Assembly (NCBI RefSeq): GCF_002723975.1 | Contig: NZ_BEWO01000001.1 | Location: 186,001-250,000, forward strand | DNA: 64,000 nt | Source: Gluconobacter japonicus | Lineage (GTDB): Bacteria; Pseudomonadota; Alphaproteobacteria; Acetobacterales; Acetobacteraceae | Direction: 5' to 3' | Part shown: piece after piece, positions 45,295 through 53,803 of the stretch | How positions within the stretch are numbered: the first letter of the stretch is position 1 | Layout: the number at the start of each line of letters is the position of its first letter | Notes under the pieces: generated by a model | Told to the model about the DNA's origin: nothing | The model's input: the letters and a program-made list of their open reading frames with translations, nothing else | Databases searched by the model: none | Position numbers and translations under genes: made by a program

Positions 45295-46221
45295 ATGAGG
45301 ATGATTGTGTCAGACTCGCATATCTTCTGGCGAACAGCCGCTACGGCCGCACTGTTCGTACTGACTGGCTGTGCCAGCCAGACCAGTGTCCGCCCATATC
45401 CGGCCCAGACGCCCAACGCTCAATATGCGAACGGCACAACCGGAACTCTTGGCTACAACAGCCATGTTCCAGATTTCGCCAGTCGGAATTTCGAGCCGTT
45501 CAACCGTCAGGACGTCGCAGCCATTGCCCTGCGGGAATGGCGGATGTTTGGCTCTCCGGTTTCGGATGATGATCCGGAAGATCGTCCGGAACCGACTGAT
45601 CCGGCCCTCAAGCCAGAGCGTATTCCCGGTCTGTGGCAACGTATTGGCGAATACTGGTGGATCGGCCAGGACCCTTATGAAACGGAAGTCGCCTGGACGG
45701 GCAAGACCGATGCCAACGGCACGCGCTTCGAGGCGGCTCATGATGGCCATTATGCTTGGTCAGCCGCCTTCATTTCCTACGTCATGCGGGTTGCGGGAGC
45801 CAATGATCGCTTTCCGTATTCTCCCAATCACGCCACTTACATCAACGCGGCGGCCAGCGGGCAGTCCAGCGGTGTCAGCGCACATGATCCGGGGAGCTAT
45901 ACCCCCAAACTGGGCGATCTGATCTGCGTCGGGCGTGGACGGAGCAAATCCGTGACGTTCTCGATGCTGCCAACGTCCTACGGCTTCCCGGCGCATTGCG
46001 GCATTGTCACCGCCGTCAACCAGACTGCCCAGCCGTTCGGCCATGAACTGAGCATCGTGGGCGGCAACGTGGACGATGCGGTGTCCCTCACCCACGTTCC
46101 GACCGATACGAACGGCCGGATCGCGGATGGATCAGGCCACAGTTACGACAGCCGCTATCCTTGGTGTGCGGTTCTTGAAGTCCACTACGATGCGGATCAG
46201 GAACCTGACAGTGGTATGTGA
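45295..46221 (+). CDS. DUF2272 lipoprotein
   Basis: The ~308-residue protein has a lipoprotein signal with FVLTGC and a DUF2272 domain. Stretches such as WSAAFISYVMRVAG, a later GDLICVGRG and the histidine in AHCGIVTAV recall CHAP/NlpC-like folds, so a cell-wall hydrolase role is possible. The start is unsure: ATGs at 45274, 45277, 45295 and 45301 and a TTG at 45262 share the frame, and none has a strong ribosome site. The final 25 bases overlap the converging rhodanese gene. Confidence 0.75.
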   Translation: MRMIVSDSHIFWRTAATAALFVLTGCASQTSVRPYPAQTPNAQYANGTTGTLGYNSHVPDFASRNFEPFNRQDVAAIALREWRMFGSPVSDDDPEDRPEPTDPALKPERIPGLWQRIGEYWWIGQDPYETEVAWTGKTDANGTRFEAAHDGHYAWSAAFISYVMRVAGANDRFPYSPNHATYINAAASGQSSGVSAHDPGSYTPKLGDLICVGRGRSKSVTFSMLPTSYGFPAHCGIVTAVNQTAQPFGHELSIVGGNVDDAVSLTHVPTDTNGRIADGSGHSYDSRYPWCAVLEVHYDADQEPDSGM

Positions 46222-46589
46222 GTAAACGGCAGTCCCCCGGCGCGCCAGCCTGTGCCGGGGCCATGCTTGTCCTCAAAGCCATCAACAATGTTTGTCACAT
46301 CCGCATAACCGGCATGTTCTGCCAGAAGCGCGGCATTATGCGAGCGCATCCCTGAACGACACAGGAACAGCACGCGGTTGTTCTGATCCGGAACCGCATC
46401 CAGCAAACCTTCCAGAAAAATCTGCTCCAGACCGGGTTGCCAGGTCAGGCATACAACAGGCCGTGGCAGAGCCGCAGAATCGGGCAGACCGATTTCCGCC
46501 CATTCCACTGGCGTTCGGACATCCACGAGGACGCTGCCGGCCTCATTTGCAAGCACATCCCATGCCTGCTTTGCTGTCAGTACCTTCAT
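46197..46589 (-). CDS. Rhodanese-like sulfurtransferase
   Basis: The ~130-residue single-domain protein has VLVDVRTPVEWAEIG and the active-site loop FLCRSGMRSHNAA. The cysteine can carry sulfane sulfur. It is divergent from a cysteine synthase gene, which suggests a role in sulfur handling. The ATG at 46589 is preceded by GAGGAAGG. Its 3' end overlaps the DUF2272 gene. Confidence 0.9.
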   Translation of the reverse strand: MKVLTAKQAWDVLANEAGSVLVDVRTPVEWAEIGLPDSAALPRPVVCLTWQPGLEQIFLEGLLDAVPDQNNRVLFLCRSGMRSHNAALLAEHAGYADVTNIVDGFEDKHGPGTGWRAGGLPFTHIPLSGS

Positions 46590-46645
46590 GGCCTTCCTCA
46601 TCCTTATAAAACGCGGTCTAATTCCGTCAGCACAGGAGAAAACGT

Positions 46646-47689
46646 ATGACTGACATCACCGACGCACACCAGTCCGTTTCAAAAGGCTGGCAGGCTCCGT
46701 CTGCTGGCATGACGGCCGCCATCGGTGGCACGCCGCTGATCCGCCTGAAGCGTGCCTCGGAAGAAACCGGCTGCGAGATTTATGGCAAGGCTGAGTTCAT
46801 GAATCCGGGAGGGTCCGTCAAGGACCGCGCGGCTCTCGCCATCATTCAGGACGCTTTCCGCACCGGTGCCCTCAAGTCCGGCGGTACGGTCGTTGAAGGA
46901 ACGGCTGGCAACACGGGCATTGGCCTGACACTGGTGGCACAGGCCATGGGCTGCAAGGCCATTATCGTCGTGCCGGAAACGCAGAGCCGCGAGAAGCTCG
47001 ATTTCCTGCGTATGATTGGTGCCGACCTGCGCCTCGTTCCCGCCAAGCCGTTCCGCGATCCGGGCAACTATGTCCATGTTTCGCGGCGACTTGCTGAAGA
47101 AACCGGTGGCTTCTGGGCTAACCAGTTTGACAATACCGCCAACCGCGAAGGCCATCGCACCACAACTGCCGTGGAAATCTGGAACCAGACGGGCGGGAAG
47201 ATTGATGCCTTCACCTGCGCCTGCGGGACCGGCGGCACACTGGCTGGTATCGGAATTGGTCTGCGCGAACAGGCCGCAGCAGCTGGAAAGACGGCTCCGA
47301 AAATCGTTCTGGCTGATCCAGAAGGGTCTGCGCTGTATGGCTGGGTGAAATCCAACGATCTGACGATCAGTGGTGGTTCCATCACAGAAGGAATCGGTCA
47401 GGGCCGCGTGACTGCGAATCTTGAGGGCTGTGCGCCAGATGATGCCGAGCGCATTCCTGACCCTGAAGCTCTGGAGCAGATCTTTGCCCTGACGGCAGAA
47501 GAAGGGCTCTCCGTAGGTGGCTCTTCAGGCATCAATGTTGCAGCGGCCATTCGCACTGCAAGGAAGCTTGGCCCCGGACATACGATTGTTACAATTCTGT
47601 GCGACGGTGGTGCCAGGTACCAGTCAAAGCTGTTCAACCCTGACTTCCTTCGCGCCAAGAACCTGCCGGTTCCATTCTGGCTGGCCTGA
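46646..47689 (+). CDS. cysK: Cysteine synthase (O-acetylserine sulfhydrylase)
   Basis: The 347-residue PLP enzyme makes cysteine from O-acetylserine and sulfide. The PLP lysine is Lys59 in NPGGSVKDRA, the substrate loop is EGTAGNTGIGL, and CGTGGTLAGIG binds the cofactor phosphate. Length is slightly above the classical CysK, with an extended C-terminus, so a closely related beta-synthase is possible. GGAG upstream sets the ATG. A hairpin follows the stop. Confidence 0.88.
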   Translation: MTDITDAHQSVSKGWQAPSAGMTAAIGGTPLIRLKRASEETGCEIYGKAEFMNPGGSVKDRAALAIIQDAFRTGALKSGGTVVEGTAGNTGIGLTLVAQAMGCKAIIVVPETQSREKLDFLRMIGADLRLVPAKPFRDPGNYVHVSRRLAEETGGFWANQFDNTANREGHRTTTAVEIWNQTGGKIDAFTCACGTGGTLAGIGIGLREQAAAAGKTAPKIVLADPEGSALYGWVKSNDLTISGGSITEGIGQGRVTANLEGCAPDDAERIPDPEALEQIFALTAEEGLSVGGSSGINVAAAIRTARKLGPGHTIVTILCDGGARYQSKLFNPDFLRAKNLPVPFWLA

Positions 47690-47697
47690 GTGCGAAA

Positions 47698-47725
47698 GTG
47701 ACGCGGTGGACCTGAACCGCGTCAC
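47698..47725 (+). terminator. Hairpin between cysK and the response regulator
   Basis: A perfect 10-base stem (47698-47707 with 47716-47725) with an 8-base loop lies eight bases after the cysK stop. No T run follows. Confidence 0.6.
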
Positions 47726-47750
47726 AAGCCTACGGAAAGGTAACGCCATC

Positions 47751-48476
47751 ATGGGTACGGAAACCCTGCCCCATCTTCTCGTCGTAGATGACGACCGTGA
47801 AATCCGGGAACTGCTGAGCAAGTTCCTTGAACGCAATCATTTCCGTGTCACCGCGGCTCGGGATGGCCGTGAAGCCCGCAAGGCGTGGTCCAACGGTCAT
47901 TACCAGCTCGTCGTGCTGGATCTGATGCTTCCGGGCGAGAGCGGCCTTGAAGTTGCGCGCTGGCTGCGGTCTCAGGATAATGTTCCTATTATCATGCTGA
48001 CGGCCATGAGCGATGAAACGGATCGTATCATCGGGCTGGAATTCGGCGCAGATGATTATGTCGCCAAACCATTCAACCCGCGGGAATTGCTCGCCCGCAT
48101 CCGTGCAGTTCTGCGCCGTACGGTTGACGCTTCCGAAAAACGGCAAGCCACGGATACCCGCAAGATCATGTTTGCCGGATGGTGCCTCGATCCCGTTCGT
48201 CGTCGCCTGCTCAACCCGGACGGAGCAGAAATTTCTCTGACCGGCGGCGAATACGATCTCCTGATGGCTTTGCTGGATCGGGCAAACAGGGTTCTGACCC
48301 GTGACATGCTGCTTGAACTGCTGCGTGGCCGTCAGGCTGGACCGTTTGACCGGGCCATAGACGTGGCCATCAGCCGTCTACGACGCAAGCTGGAAGACGA
48401 TGGCCGCAATGCTCAGGTCATCAAGACCGTCCGTGGCGGCGGTTATGTTCTGGCCGCAGAAGTCGAACGCATCTGA
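47751..48476 (+). CDS. OmpR-family response regulator
   Basis: The 241-residue regulator has a receiver domain with the phospho-acceptor Asp57 in VVLDLMLPG, acidic residues in VVDDD and Lys in YVAKPFNPRELL. A winged-helix DNA-binding domain follows (about 135-235). It resembles OmpR/RstA-type regulators. The ATG at 47751 is preferred; the frame is open further up but would run into cysK. The kinase gene starts two bases after its stop. Confidence 0.93.
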   Translation: MGTETLPHLLVVDDDREIRELLSKFLERNHFRVTAARDGREARKAWSNGHYQLVVLDLMLPGESGLEVARWLRSQDNVPIIMLTAMSDETDRIIGLEFGADDYVAKPFNPRELLARIRAVLRRTVDASEKRQATDTRKIMFAGWCLDPVRRRLLNPDGAEISLTGGEYDLLMALLDRANRVLTRDMLLELLRGRQAGPFDRAIDVAISRLRRKLEDDGRNAQVIKTVRGGGYVLAAEVERI

Positions 48477-48478
48477 CC

Positions 48479-50053
48479 ATGAAGTTCCTGCCCGGTTCCC
48501 TGGTTGCCCGAACCAGTCTTGTCCTGATTGTCGGGCTTGCCGTTATCGAACTGGCAGGACTAGGCATCCATGCGCTTGATCGCCTCGACATGGCAGAGCG
48601 CAGCGAGATGCACGATTACCAGATGCAGGCCTTCTCCATTTACCGCACCATTGCAGAAACCAAGCCCGAAGATCGTCAGGCCATCATTGACGATCTTCAT
48701 ATTCCATCGAACACAACCGTCCTGCTCCGCCCCATGCCGGACCAGGACATTCACAGCCACAAGGTTCCACTTCCTTTTTTCCCGCCCCCGAAACTGGCTT
48801 TTCCAGATCATTTCCGGCCGGGACCTAATGACCCCTCACCCCGCAATGCGCCTTTTGAGCCTCCTAACCCCATGCAGGACGGGCCATACGGTCGCCCTCC
48901 TGCGGACATGGAGCCTTTTCCTACTCAAGGTCATCCACCGTTCCCCCATTCTGATGGCCCAGACGAATGGCGCTTGCCCAATGCCGGAGAACGCCACCGT
49001 TTCCAGGACAATTTCCCTGGCGCCCATTGGCCGTTCCTTCCTGCCGCCCTTTATCCCCGGGAAATCTGGAGCGGACAGGAACTGAGAACACATTCAACAT
49101 CCCTGCTTTTGCCGGATACACAGTCCTGGGTGGTGGTGCGCTACGTCATGCCATTACCCAACCCGTTCGATGCTCCCACCTTCATCGTGGCCTTTCTGGT
49201 CATGTCTCTTTGCGGCGGCGCCCTGATCGTCTGGGCTACACGACGACTGATCCTACCCGTAACCACTCTTGCGAATGCAGCCGAAGCGCTTGGCCGGGAC
49301 GTCAACAGTTCGACCGTTCTGCCGGAAAACGGACCTTCTGAGATCCGTCGAGCGGCCGTTGCTTTCAATACCATGTCCATGCGAATCAGGCGCTTCGTCT
49401 CTGACCGCACCCTGATGCTGACCGCCATCGGGCATGATCTGCGGACACCCATTACGCGGCTGAAGTTGCGGGCCGAGTTCATTGACGATGATGAACTTCG
49501 TACCAAAATGCTGGCTGATCTTGATGAGATGGAGGCCATGGTGGCAGCCACTCTGGCATTTGGTCGCGACAGCGCATCCAATGAACAGGTTGTTTCCCTC
49601 GATCTCCGCGCACTGCTTCAGACGATCATGGATGAAGCAGCAGAAGCCTACCCGGATCAGGCCGCCTCTCTGGTTTATGAATCGCCCAACGTCCCCGTCA
49701 GGATCATGGCGCGATCCGTGGCGTTGAAACGCGCCTTGAACAATCTGATTCTCAATGCCCTGAAATACGGCAATAGCGCCCATGTCACGCTGATCCCTCC
49801 GAACCAGAAAAAAGAGAAAGACCGGTACGCGCGCATCATCGTGGAAGACAACGGCCCAGGTCTGCCTGATGATGAACTGGACCGTGTCTTCGAACCTTTC
49901 GTCAGGATCGAAACCAGCCGCAATCGGGAAACAGGCGGAACCGGACTTGGCCTATCCATTGCCCGGACAATCCTTCGGGCTCAAGGCGGTGATGTGCGCC
50001 TTATGAACCGTCCCGAAGGGGGGCTGCGCGCCATCATCACACTGGAAGCCTGA
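48479..50053 (+). CDS. Sensor histidine kinase with proline-rich periplasmic region
   Basis: The 524-residue kinase has an N-terminal membrane helix (about 10-32), a long periplasmic part, a second helix (about 236-256) and a HAMP linker. The phospho-acceptor is His319 in AIGHDLRTPITRL. The ATPase has NLILNALKYGN, EDNGPGLPDD and GGTGLGLSIA. The periplasmic region from about 95 to 180 is unusually rich in Pro, His, Phe and Asp, with PFFPPP and similar runs. It pairs with the OmpR-type regulator just upstream; the stimulus is unknown. Confidence 0.92.
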   Translation: MKFLPGSLVARTSLVLIVGLAVIELAGLGIHALDRLDMAERSEMHDYQMQAFSIYRTIAETKPEDRQAIIDDLHIPSNTTVLLRPMPDQDIHSHKVPLPFFPPPKLAFPDHFRPGPNDPSPRNAPFEPPNPMQDGPYGRPPADMEPFPTQGHPPFPHSDGPDEWRLPNAGERHRFQDNFPGAHWPFLPAALYPREIWSGQELRTHSTSLLLPDTQSWVVVRYVMPLPNPFDAPTFIVAFLVMSLCGGALIVWATRRLILPVTTLANAAEALGRDVNSSTVLPENGPSEIRRAAVAFNTMSMRIRRFVSDRTLMLTAIGHDLRTPITRLKLRAEFIDDDELRTKMLADLDEMEAMVAATLAFGRDSASNEQVVSLDLRALLQTIMDEAAEAYPDQAASLVYESPNVPVRIMARSVALKRALNNLILNALKYGNSAHVTLIPPNQKKEKDRYARIIVEDNGPGLPDDELDRVFEPFVRIETSRNRETGGTGLGLSIARTILRAQGGDVRLMNRPEGGLRAIITLEA

Positions 50054-50167
50054 CCACACAGTCCATCACAAATCCGAAAACTGGTCTTTTTTAACCAGCC
50101 TGCCGGTTACAATCTGCGTCAGTTATCTTTCTATGTCGGAGACAGTCTCGGAAAAGGATAATCGACC

Positions 50168-51028
50168 ATGAGCGGACAAGGCTTTCGGAGCATTCTCACA
50201 GGCTCGTTTTCAACACCCTGCGCCGACAATCCTACCGTGGCGATGGTAGAAGCAGGCTACCACCATGCCGGTCTTGATGCCCGATACATCAACTGTGACG
50301 TCAAAGCCTCTGGTCTTGCGGATGCCGTCAAAGGCGCCAAGGCCATGGAATGGGTGGGTTTCAACTGCTCCCTGCCCCACAAAGTCGCCGTTCTCGATCA
50401 TCTGGATGATATTGCGGAGTCCGCCCGGCTCATCGGCGCGGTCAACTGCGTGGCCATTCGGGAAGGAAAGCTGATTGGCCATAACACTGATGGCAAGGGC
50501 TTTCTGGCATCTCTGAAAACTGTGACGTCTCCTGCTGGCAAAAGGGTTGTGATCCTTGGAGCAGGCGGAGCAGCCCGCGCAATTGCGGTAGAACTTGCTC
50601 TGGCAGGAGCGGCGCATATCACGATCGTCAACCGGGATGCCTCAAAAGCAGAAACCATCGCAGCACTGATCAACGACAAAACTGAAGCGACCGGCGAAGC
50701 TCAGGCATGGTCTGGGAAATTTTCCCTTCCCACTGGGACGGACATTCTCATTAACGCAACGTCTATCGGGTTGGGTGATCCCAATGCGGCCCCTCCCGTT
50801 GAAATGGGCAGTTTGACAAAAGAGACCGTCGTTGCGGACGTCATTCCCAACCCGCCTCAGACCCGCTTCCTGAAAGATGCCAAAGCCCTCGGCTGTACGA
50901 CGCTGGATGGACTAGGAATGCTCGTCAATCAGGGAGTCATCGGTGTGGAAATCTGGCTGGGTCGCACACTCGACAGCGCTGTCATGGCTCAGACGCTGGA
51001 AAATATCTTCGGAACAGAAAACAAGTAA
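50168..51028 (+). CDS. Shikimate dehydrogenase-like protein (divergent AroE)
   Basis: The 286-residue protein has the AroE fold. The catalytic pair is kept: Lys72 in CSLPHK and Asp108 in GHNTDGKGF. The NADP(H) loop is ILGAGGAARA, and the final VNQGVIGVEIWLG matches the family. The substrate-binding HSxSP segment near the N-terminus is absent, replaced by GSFSTPCADNP. The NVT box is changed to NCS. It could be a quinate/shikimate dehydrogenase or an AroE paralogue with another substrate. A terminator follows. Confidence 0.8.
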   Translation: MSGQGFRSILTGSFSTPCADNPTVAMVEAGYHHAGLDARYINCDVKASGLADAVKGAKAMEWVGFNCSLPHKVAVLDHLDDIAESARLIGAVNCVAIREGKLIGHNTDGKGFLASLKTVTSPAGKRVVILGAGGAARAIAVELALAGAAHITIVNRDASKAETIAALINDKTEATGEAQAWSGKFSLPTGTDILINATSIGLGDPNAAPPVEMGSLTKETVVADVIPNPPQTRFLKDAKALGCTTLDGLGMLVNQGVIGVEIWLGRTLDSAVMAQTLENIFGTENK

Positions 51029-51036
51029 GCTGTTTC

Positions 51037-51066
51037 ACCCCTGCCCGACCGATGGGCAGGGGTTTT
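51037..51066 (+). terminator. Intrinsic terminator after the AroE-like gene
   Basis: A perfect 10-base GC stem (51037-51046 with 51054-51063) is followed by a T run. It lies nine bases after the stop. Confidence 0.92.
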
Positions 51067-51079
51067 CATACCATCAGAC

Positions 51080-52015
51080 CTAAATCGGCTCCGCCCGGCG
51101 GCGTAACCAGATCGTCAGGGCAAGACAAACCACCCCAACCAGCACACCCCACCACAGAGCGGGGGCAGAAAACAATTCAGCAAAATTGGGGTGTACGACC
51201 AGTTGCTGGACTGGCGTATGGTCGATAGTGAGACCCTGATCGCGACCTGCACGCATCTGCATTTTTGCGTGACTCAGATTGCTTCCCGGGAAATGAGTAA
51301 ATCTGTTGGAAACCAGATTTACGATACCACTCGTTGGTAGCCCCGCCATGCCTGTGATGGCCAGTGCCGCCAGAGCGCCCAGAACCCACACAATCGGCGT
51401 GCTTCTCACAAGAACCGATACCAGAAAGAGACTGGCATAAACCGGTAGCCACCAAAGAGCATTCAGGAAGCTGTATACTGCGTAATTCCCAAGATTTTCG
51501 ATGATTCCAGCAGGGTGAGCTAACGAAGCAAGGCCTCCTCCAAACGCATAAGTACTGGCCAAAGCAAGCGCCAGAACACCAATCCATGTGATCATGAGCG
51601 CAAAAAGTGGAACAACAATCAGAATGACACCAATCTTGGCCAAAACAATCAGATGATCGGATACAGGCAGGGATTTCCAGAACAGGATCGAGAGATCCTT
51701 GCGCTCATTATAAAATGTACCCATTGCGTAAATACATCCCACTGCCAGCACTGACAGATTGGCAATGCAGGAGAGTAATTCTGCCGTCAGGGTAAAAAAG
51801 AGTTGAGGCGTAACGCCGGGTCCACTGACATTATGTCCTTTTAGAAGAGGGATACAAACCAGAATAACGGATAAAAGAACCATAATAAGCGGTCCCCAGA
51901 ACAGAAACCGGTTCTCCCAAATCTCCCGCTTCACAGACCAGACATACTGCCTCAAGAGCCAGTCCATTTTTGAGCGAGAGTGCTTTCCAACAGACATCAT
52001 CATGCTTTCGCTCAT
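51080..52015 (-). CDS. ABC-2 type permease of the GntR-linked operon
   Basis: The 311-residue protein has about six membrane segments and no ATPase motif. It is the membrane partner of the ATPase upstream, with which its start overlaps by ATGA. The third gene of the operon, counting upstream, is a GntR regulator of the YtrA kind. Such operons export antibiotics, peptides or lipids; the cargo here is unknown. Confidence 0.8.
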   Translation of the reverse strand: MSESMMMSVGKHSRSKMDWLLRQYVWSVKREIWENRFLFWGPLIMVLLSVILVCIPLLKGHNVSGPGVTPQLFFTLTAELLSCIANLSVLAVGCIYAMGTFYNERKDLSILFWKSLPVSDHLIVLAKIGVILIVVPLFALMITWIGVLALALASTYAFGGGLASLAHPAGIIENLGNYAVYSFLNALWWLPVYASLFLVSVLVRSTPIVWVLGALAALAITGMAGLPTSGIVNLVSNRFTHFPGSNLSHAKMQMRAGRDQGLTIDHTPVQQLVVHPNFAELFSAPALWWGVLVGVVCLALTIWLRRRAEPI

Positions 52016-52884
52016 GCCACCGCTCCCTTGTTCAAACGGCTTTGCCCCATCAACACCAAAAAGAGATCTGCGAGTTTTGGTTGGCGCGTCTCCCCCAGAG
52101 CAGCTAGTTCGTTTTGCGGAACACCGTCAAAAAGCATGAGGGATTGCCCAAGGATGAGCCTTTCGTTCAATGGCCTCAGCGCGCGAGCAGCCTCGACAGT
52201 ATCGGGACGCGGCTTTAGTTCCACAAAGCGTTGGGCCAGATTGTCCATACTATCCTGCAGCGTGATACGGCCGTCGCCGATCAGAATCACATCCGTCAGA
52301 ATATCTTCGATTTCCTCAATCTGATGCGTTGTCACCAGAATGGTTCGGTCATGATCAAAGTAATCGTTGAGCAACGTAATGTAGAATTCGCGCCTATATA
52401 GCAGATCCAGACCTAACGTTGGCTCATCAAGCACCAGGAGCTTGGCATCAATAGCCATAACGAGCGCCAGATGCAGTTGTGCCACCATACCTTTGGACAG
52501 GTTCCGCACACGCGCTTTTTTCTGGATATCCGTTTTTAACAGAAACTGCTCGGCACGCGCCCGATCAAATCTTGGGTGCACCCCTTCAACATAGTCGAGA
52601 ACCTGCCAGACCTTCATCCAGCGTGGCAGCAGAGCAACGTCTGCAATGAAGCAGACATCCTGCATCATGGCTTCGCGCTCACGCCAGGGATCACGCCCCA
52701 GAACTTTCAGAGAGCCTTCGTAGGGCACAAGCCCCAGGATGGCATTCAGTGTAGTGGTTTTACCCGCGCCGTTTGGGCCAATCAGCCCGACGATCCGGCC
52801 AGAAGGAATGCTCAGGTCAATACCCTGAACACCTTTGCCGCCACGGTGGATCTTGCGCAGGCCACGCGCTTCAATGCAGGTCAT
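52012..52884 (-). CDS. ABC transporter ATP-binding protein (YtrB-like)
   Basis: The 290-residue ATPase has Walker A GPNGAGKTTT, a signature region VRNLSKGMVAQLHLALV and Walker B LLVLDEPTLGLD. The signature is LSKGM rather than LSGGQ, as is common in YtrB-type ATPases. It overlaps both neighbours by four bases. Confidence 0.88.
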   Translation of the reverse strand: MTCIEARGLRKIHRGGKGVQGIDLSIPSGRIVGLIGPNGAGKTTTLNAILGLVPYEGSLKVLGRDPWREREAMMQDVCFIADVALLPRWMKVWQVLDYVEGVHPRFDRARAEQFLLKTDIQKKARVRNLSKGMVAQLHLALVMAIDAKLLVLDEPTLGLDLLYRREFYITLLNDYFDHDRTILVTTHQIEEIEDILTDVILIGDGRITLQDSMDNLAQRFVELKPRPDTVEAARALRPLNERLILGQSLMLFDGVPQNELAALGETRQPKLADLFLVLMGQSRLNKGAVA

Positions 52885-53240
52885 TGGCCGTCTCCATTTC
52901 GTAGAAGGTCATCCACAGACAAACCAAGGCGACGAATGGTTCGCAATGTCTCGGGCCATTGTTCCGTCAGGAATTTCTGTCGCTCGCTTTGCGCCAGACG
53001 TTCCAGCGCGCCGGACGCAACAAACATTCCCAGTCCGCGGCGTTTCTCCAACAGCCCTTCATCGGAAAGCTGCTGATAGGCTTTCATGACAGTCAGGGGA
53101 TTGATCTGGCAGTCCGCAGCAACCTGCCGCACAGACGGAACAGGATCTCCCTCTCCCACAGCGCCATCCAACATCATGCCCACCACCTTTTCGCGCAGTT
53201 GCTGATAGATTGGCTGACTGTCATTCCACACACCATCCAT
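52881..53240 (-). CDS. GntR family regulator (YtrA subfamily)
   Basis: The ~119-residue repressor has a winged helix (PIYQQLREKVVGMML, PSVRQVAADCQINPLTVMKAYQQL split at each motif) and only a short C-terminal arm, as in the YtrA subfamily. It is the first gene of the operon and should autoregulate through the inverted repeat 42 bases upstream. GGAGG seven bases before the ATG at 53240 fixes the start. Confidence 0.88.
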   Translation of the reverse strand: MDGVWNDSQPIYQQLREKVVGMMLDGAVGEGDPVPSVRQVAADCQINPLTVMKAYQQLSDEGLLEKRRGLGMFVASGALERLAQSERQKFLTEQWPETLRTIRRLGLSVDDLLRNGDGQ

Positions 53241-53281
53241 GCTGGTCCTCCAGATGTTGACCACAACACAGGTCGCACCCT

Positions 53282-53325
53282 CTATTGGTATGGTGTTTTA
53301 CATATGTATATCACCAAACCAATAG
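53282..53325. promoter_or_regulatory. Operator of the GntR/ABC operon
   Basis: Two 14-base arms (53282-53295 and 53312-53325) match as an inverted repeat with one mismatch, separated by a 16-base AT-rich spacer that could hold the promoter. The place and symmetry fit a GntR dimer pair. Confidence 0.6.
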
Positions 53326-53411
53326 CAAGAGATTTTTGGAGGCCATTCCCCAAACGATCGGTCTTCGTTCTGATCAAAACGAAAAAACGCCACATCTTCC
53401 GATATGACGTT

Positions 53412-53429
53412 TTAAAAGTATACTTTTAA
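53412..53429. repeat. 18-base perfect AT-rich palindrome
   Basis: A complete palindrome with centre at 53420/53421 lies 13 bases beyond the stop of the small lipoprotein gene. It could be a weak terminator or a protein-binding site. Confidence 0.5.
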
Positions 53430-53442
53430 TATTGAAGTAATT

Positions 53443-53622
53443 TTAGAACATCGCTCTATCAGGAATTGTGTTTCCTTCAGGAGAAATCATTTCTATTGTC
53501 TGCGAATAATGATTATTGGCGGCATATTTTTCTGGAGATCTACTTACAGAACATGCCCCTAATGAGAAGGACATTCCTACAATTGCGAAAGAGAGGAAAA
53601 TGGTTTCTTTCCGGATCTTCAT
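53443..53622 (-). CDS. Small lipoprotein in an AT-rich patch
   Basis: The 59-residue precursor has a lipoprotein signal ending in SLGAC and a short polar tail. A strong AGGAG stands before the ATG at 53622. The gene and its surroundings (about 53330-53770) are visibly richer in A and T than the rest of the window, which suggests a different origin or a relaxed intergenic region. No family is recognised. Confidence 0.6.
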   Translation of the reverse strand: MKIRKETIFLSFAIVGMSFSLGACSVSRSPEKYAANNHYSQTIEMISPEGNTIPDRAMF

Positions 53623-53769
53623 CGTTTTTCTCCTTATTCTTATTTTTTCCAAACGATAATCCTTAAAAAAATTATTAAAATCAGAAATTTTGGAATAGTC
53701 ACAGAATTTTCATAAAAATAATTTATGAAAGTTCCCTGTCAGAATCCGTTTCTCGGGAAACCAAATAAA
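53623..53769. other. AT-rich stretch without a gene
   Basis: The stretch is strongly AT-rich. It probably contains the promoter of the small lipoprotein gene. No element is clear. Confidence 0.4.
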
Positions 53770-53799
53770 AAACCCCGCCTGAGCAGTCAGGCGGGGTTT
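53770..53799 (-). terminator. Intrinsic terminator after rsmB
   Basis: A perfect 13-base stem (53770-53782 with 53787-53799) with a 4-base loop and flanking A run gives a T-rich tail on the minus-strand RNA, just after the rsmB stop. Confidence 0.93.
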
Positions 53800-53803
53800 G
53801 GCA

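Noticed and set aside
47517-47750. 78-codon N-terminal extension of the OmpR regulator into cysK
   Set aside because: The extension is out-of-frame cysK sequence; the receiver domain starts at the ATG at 47751.
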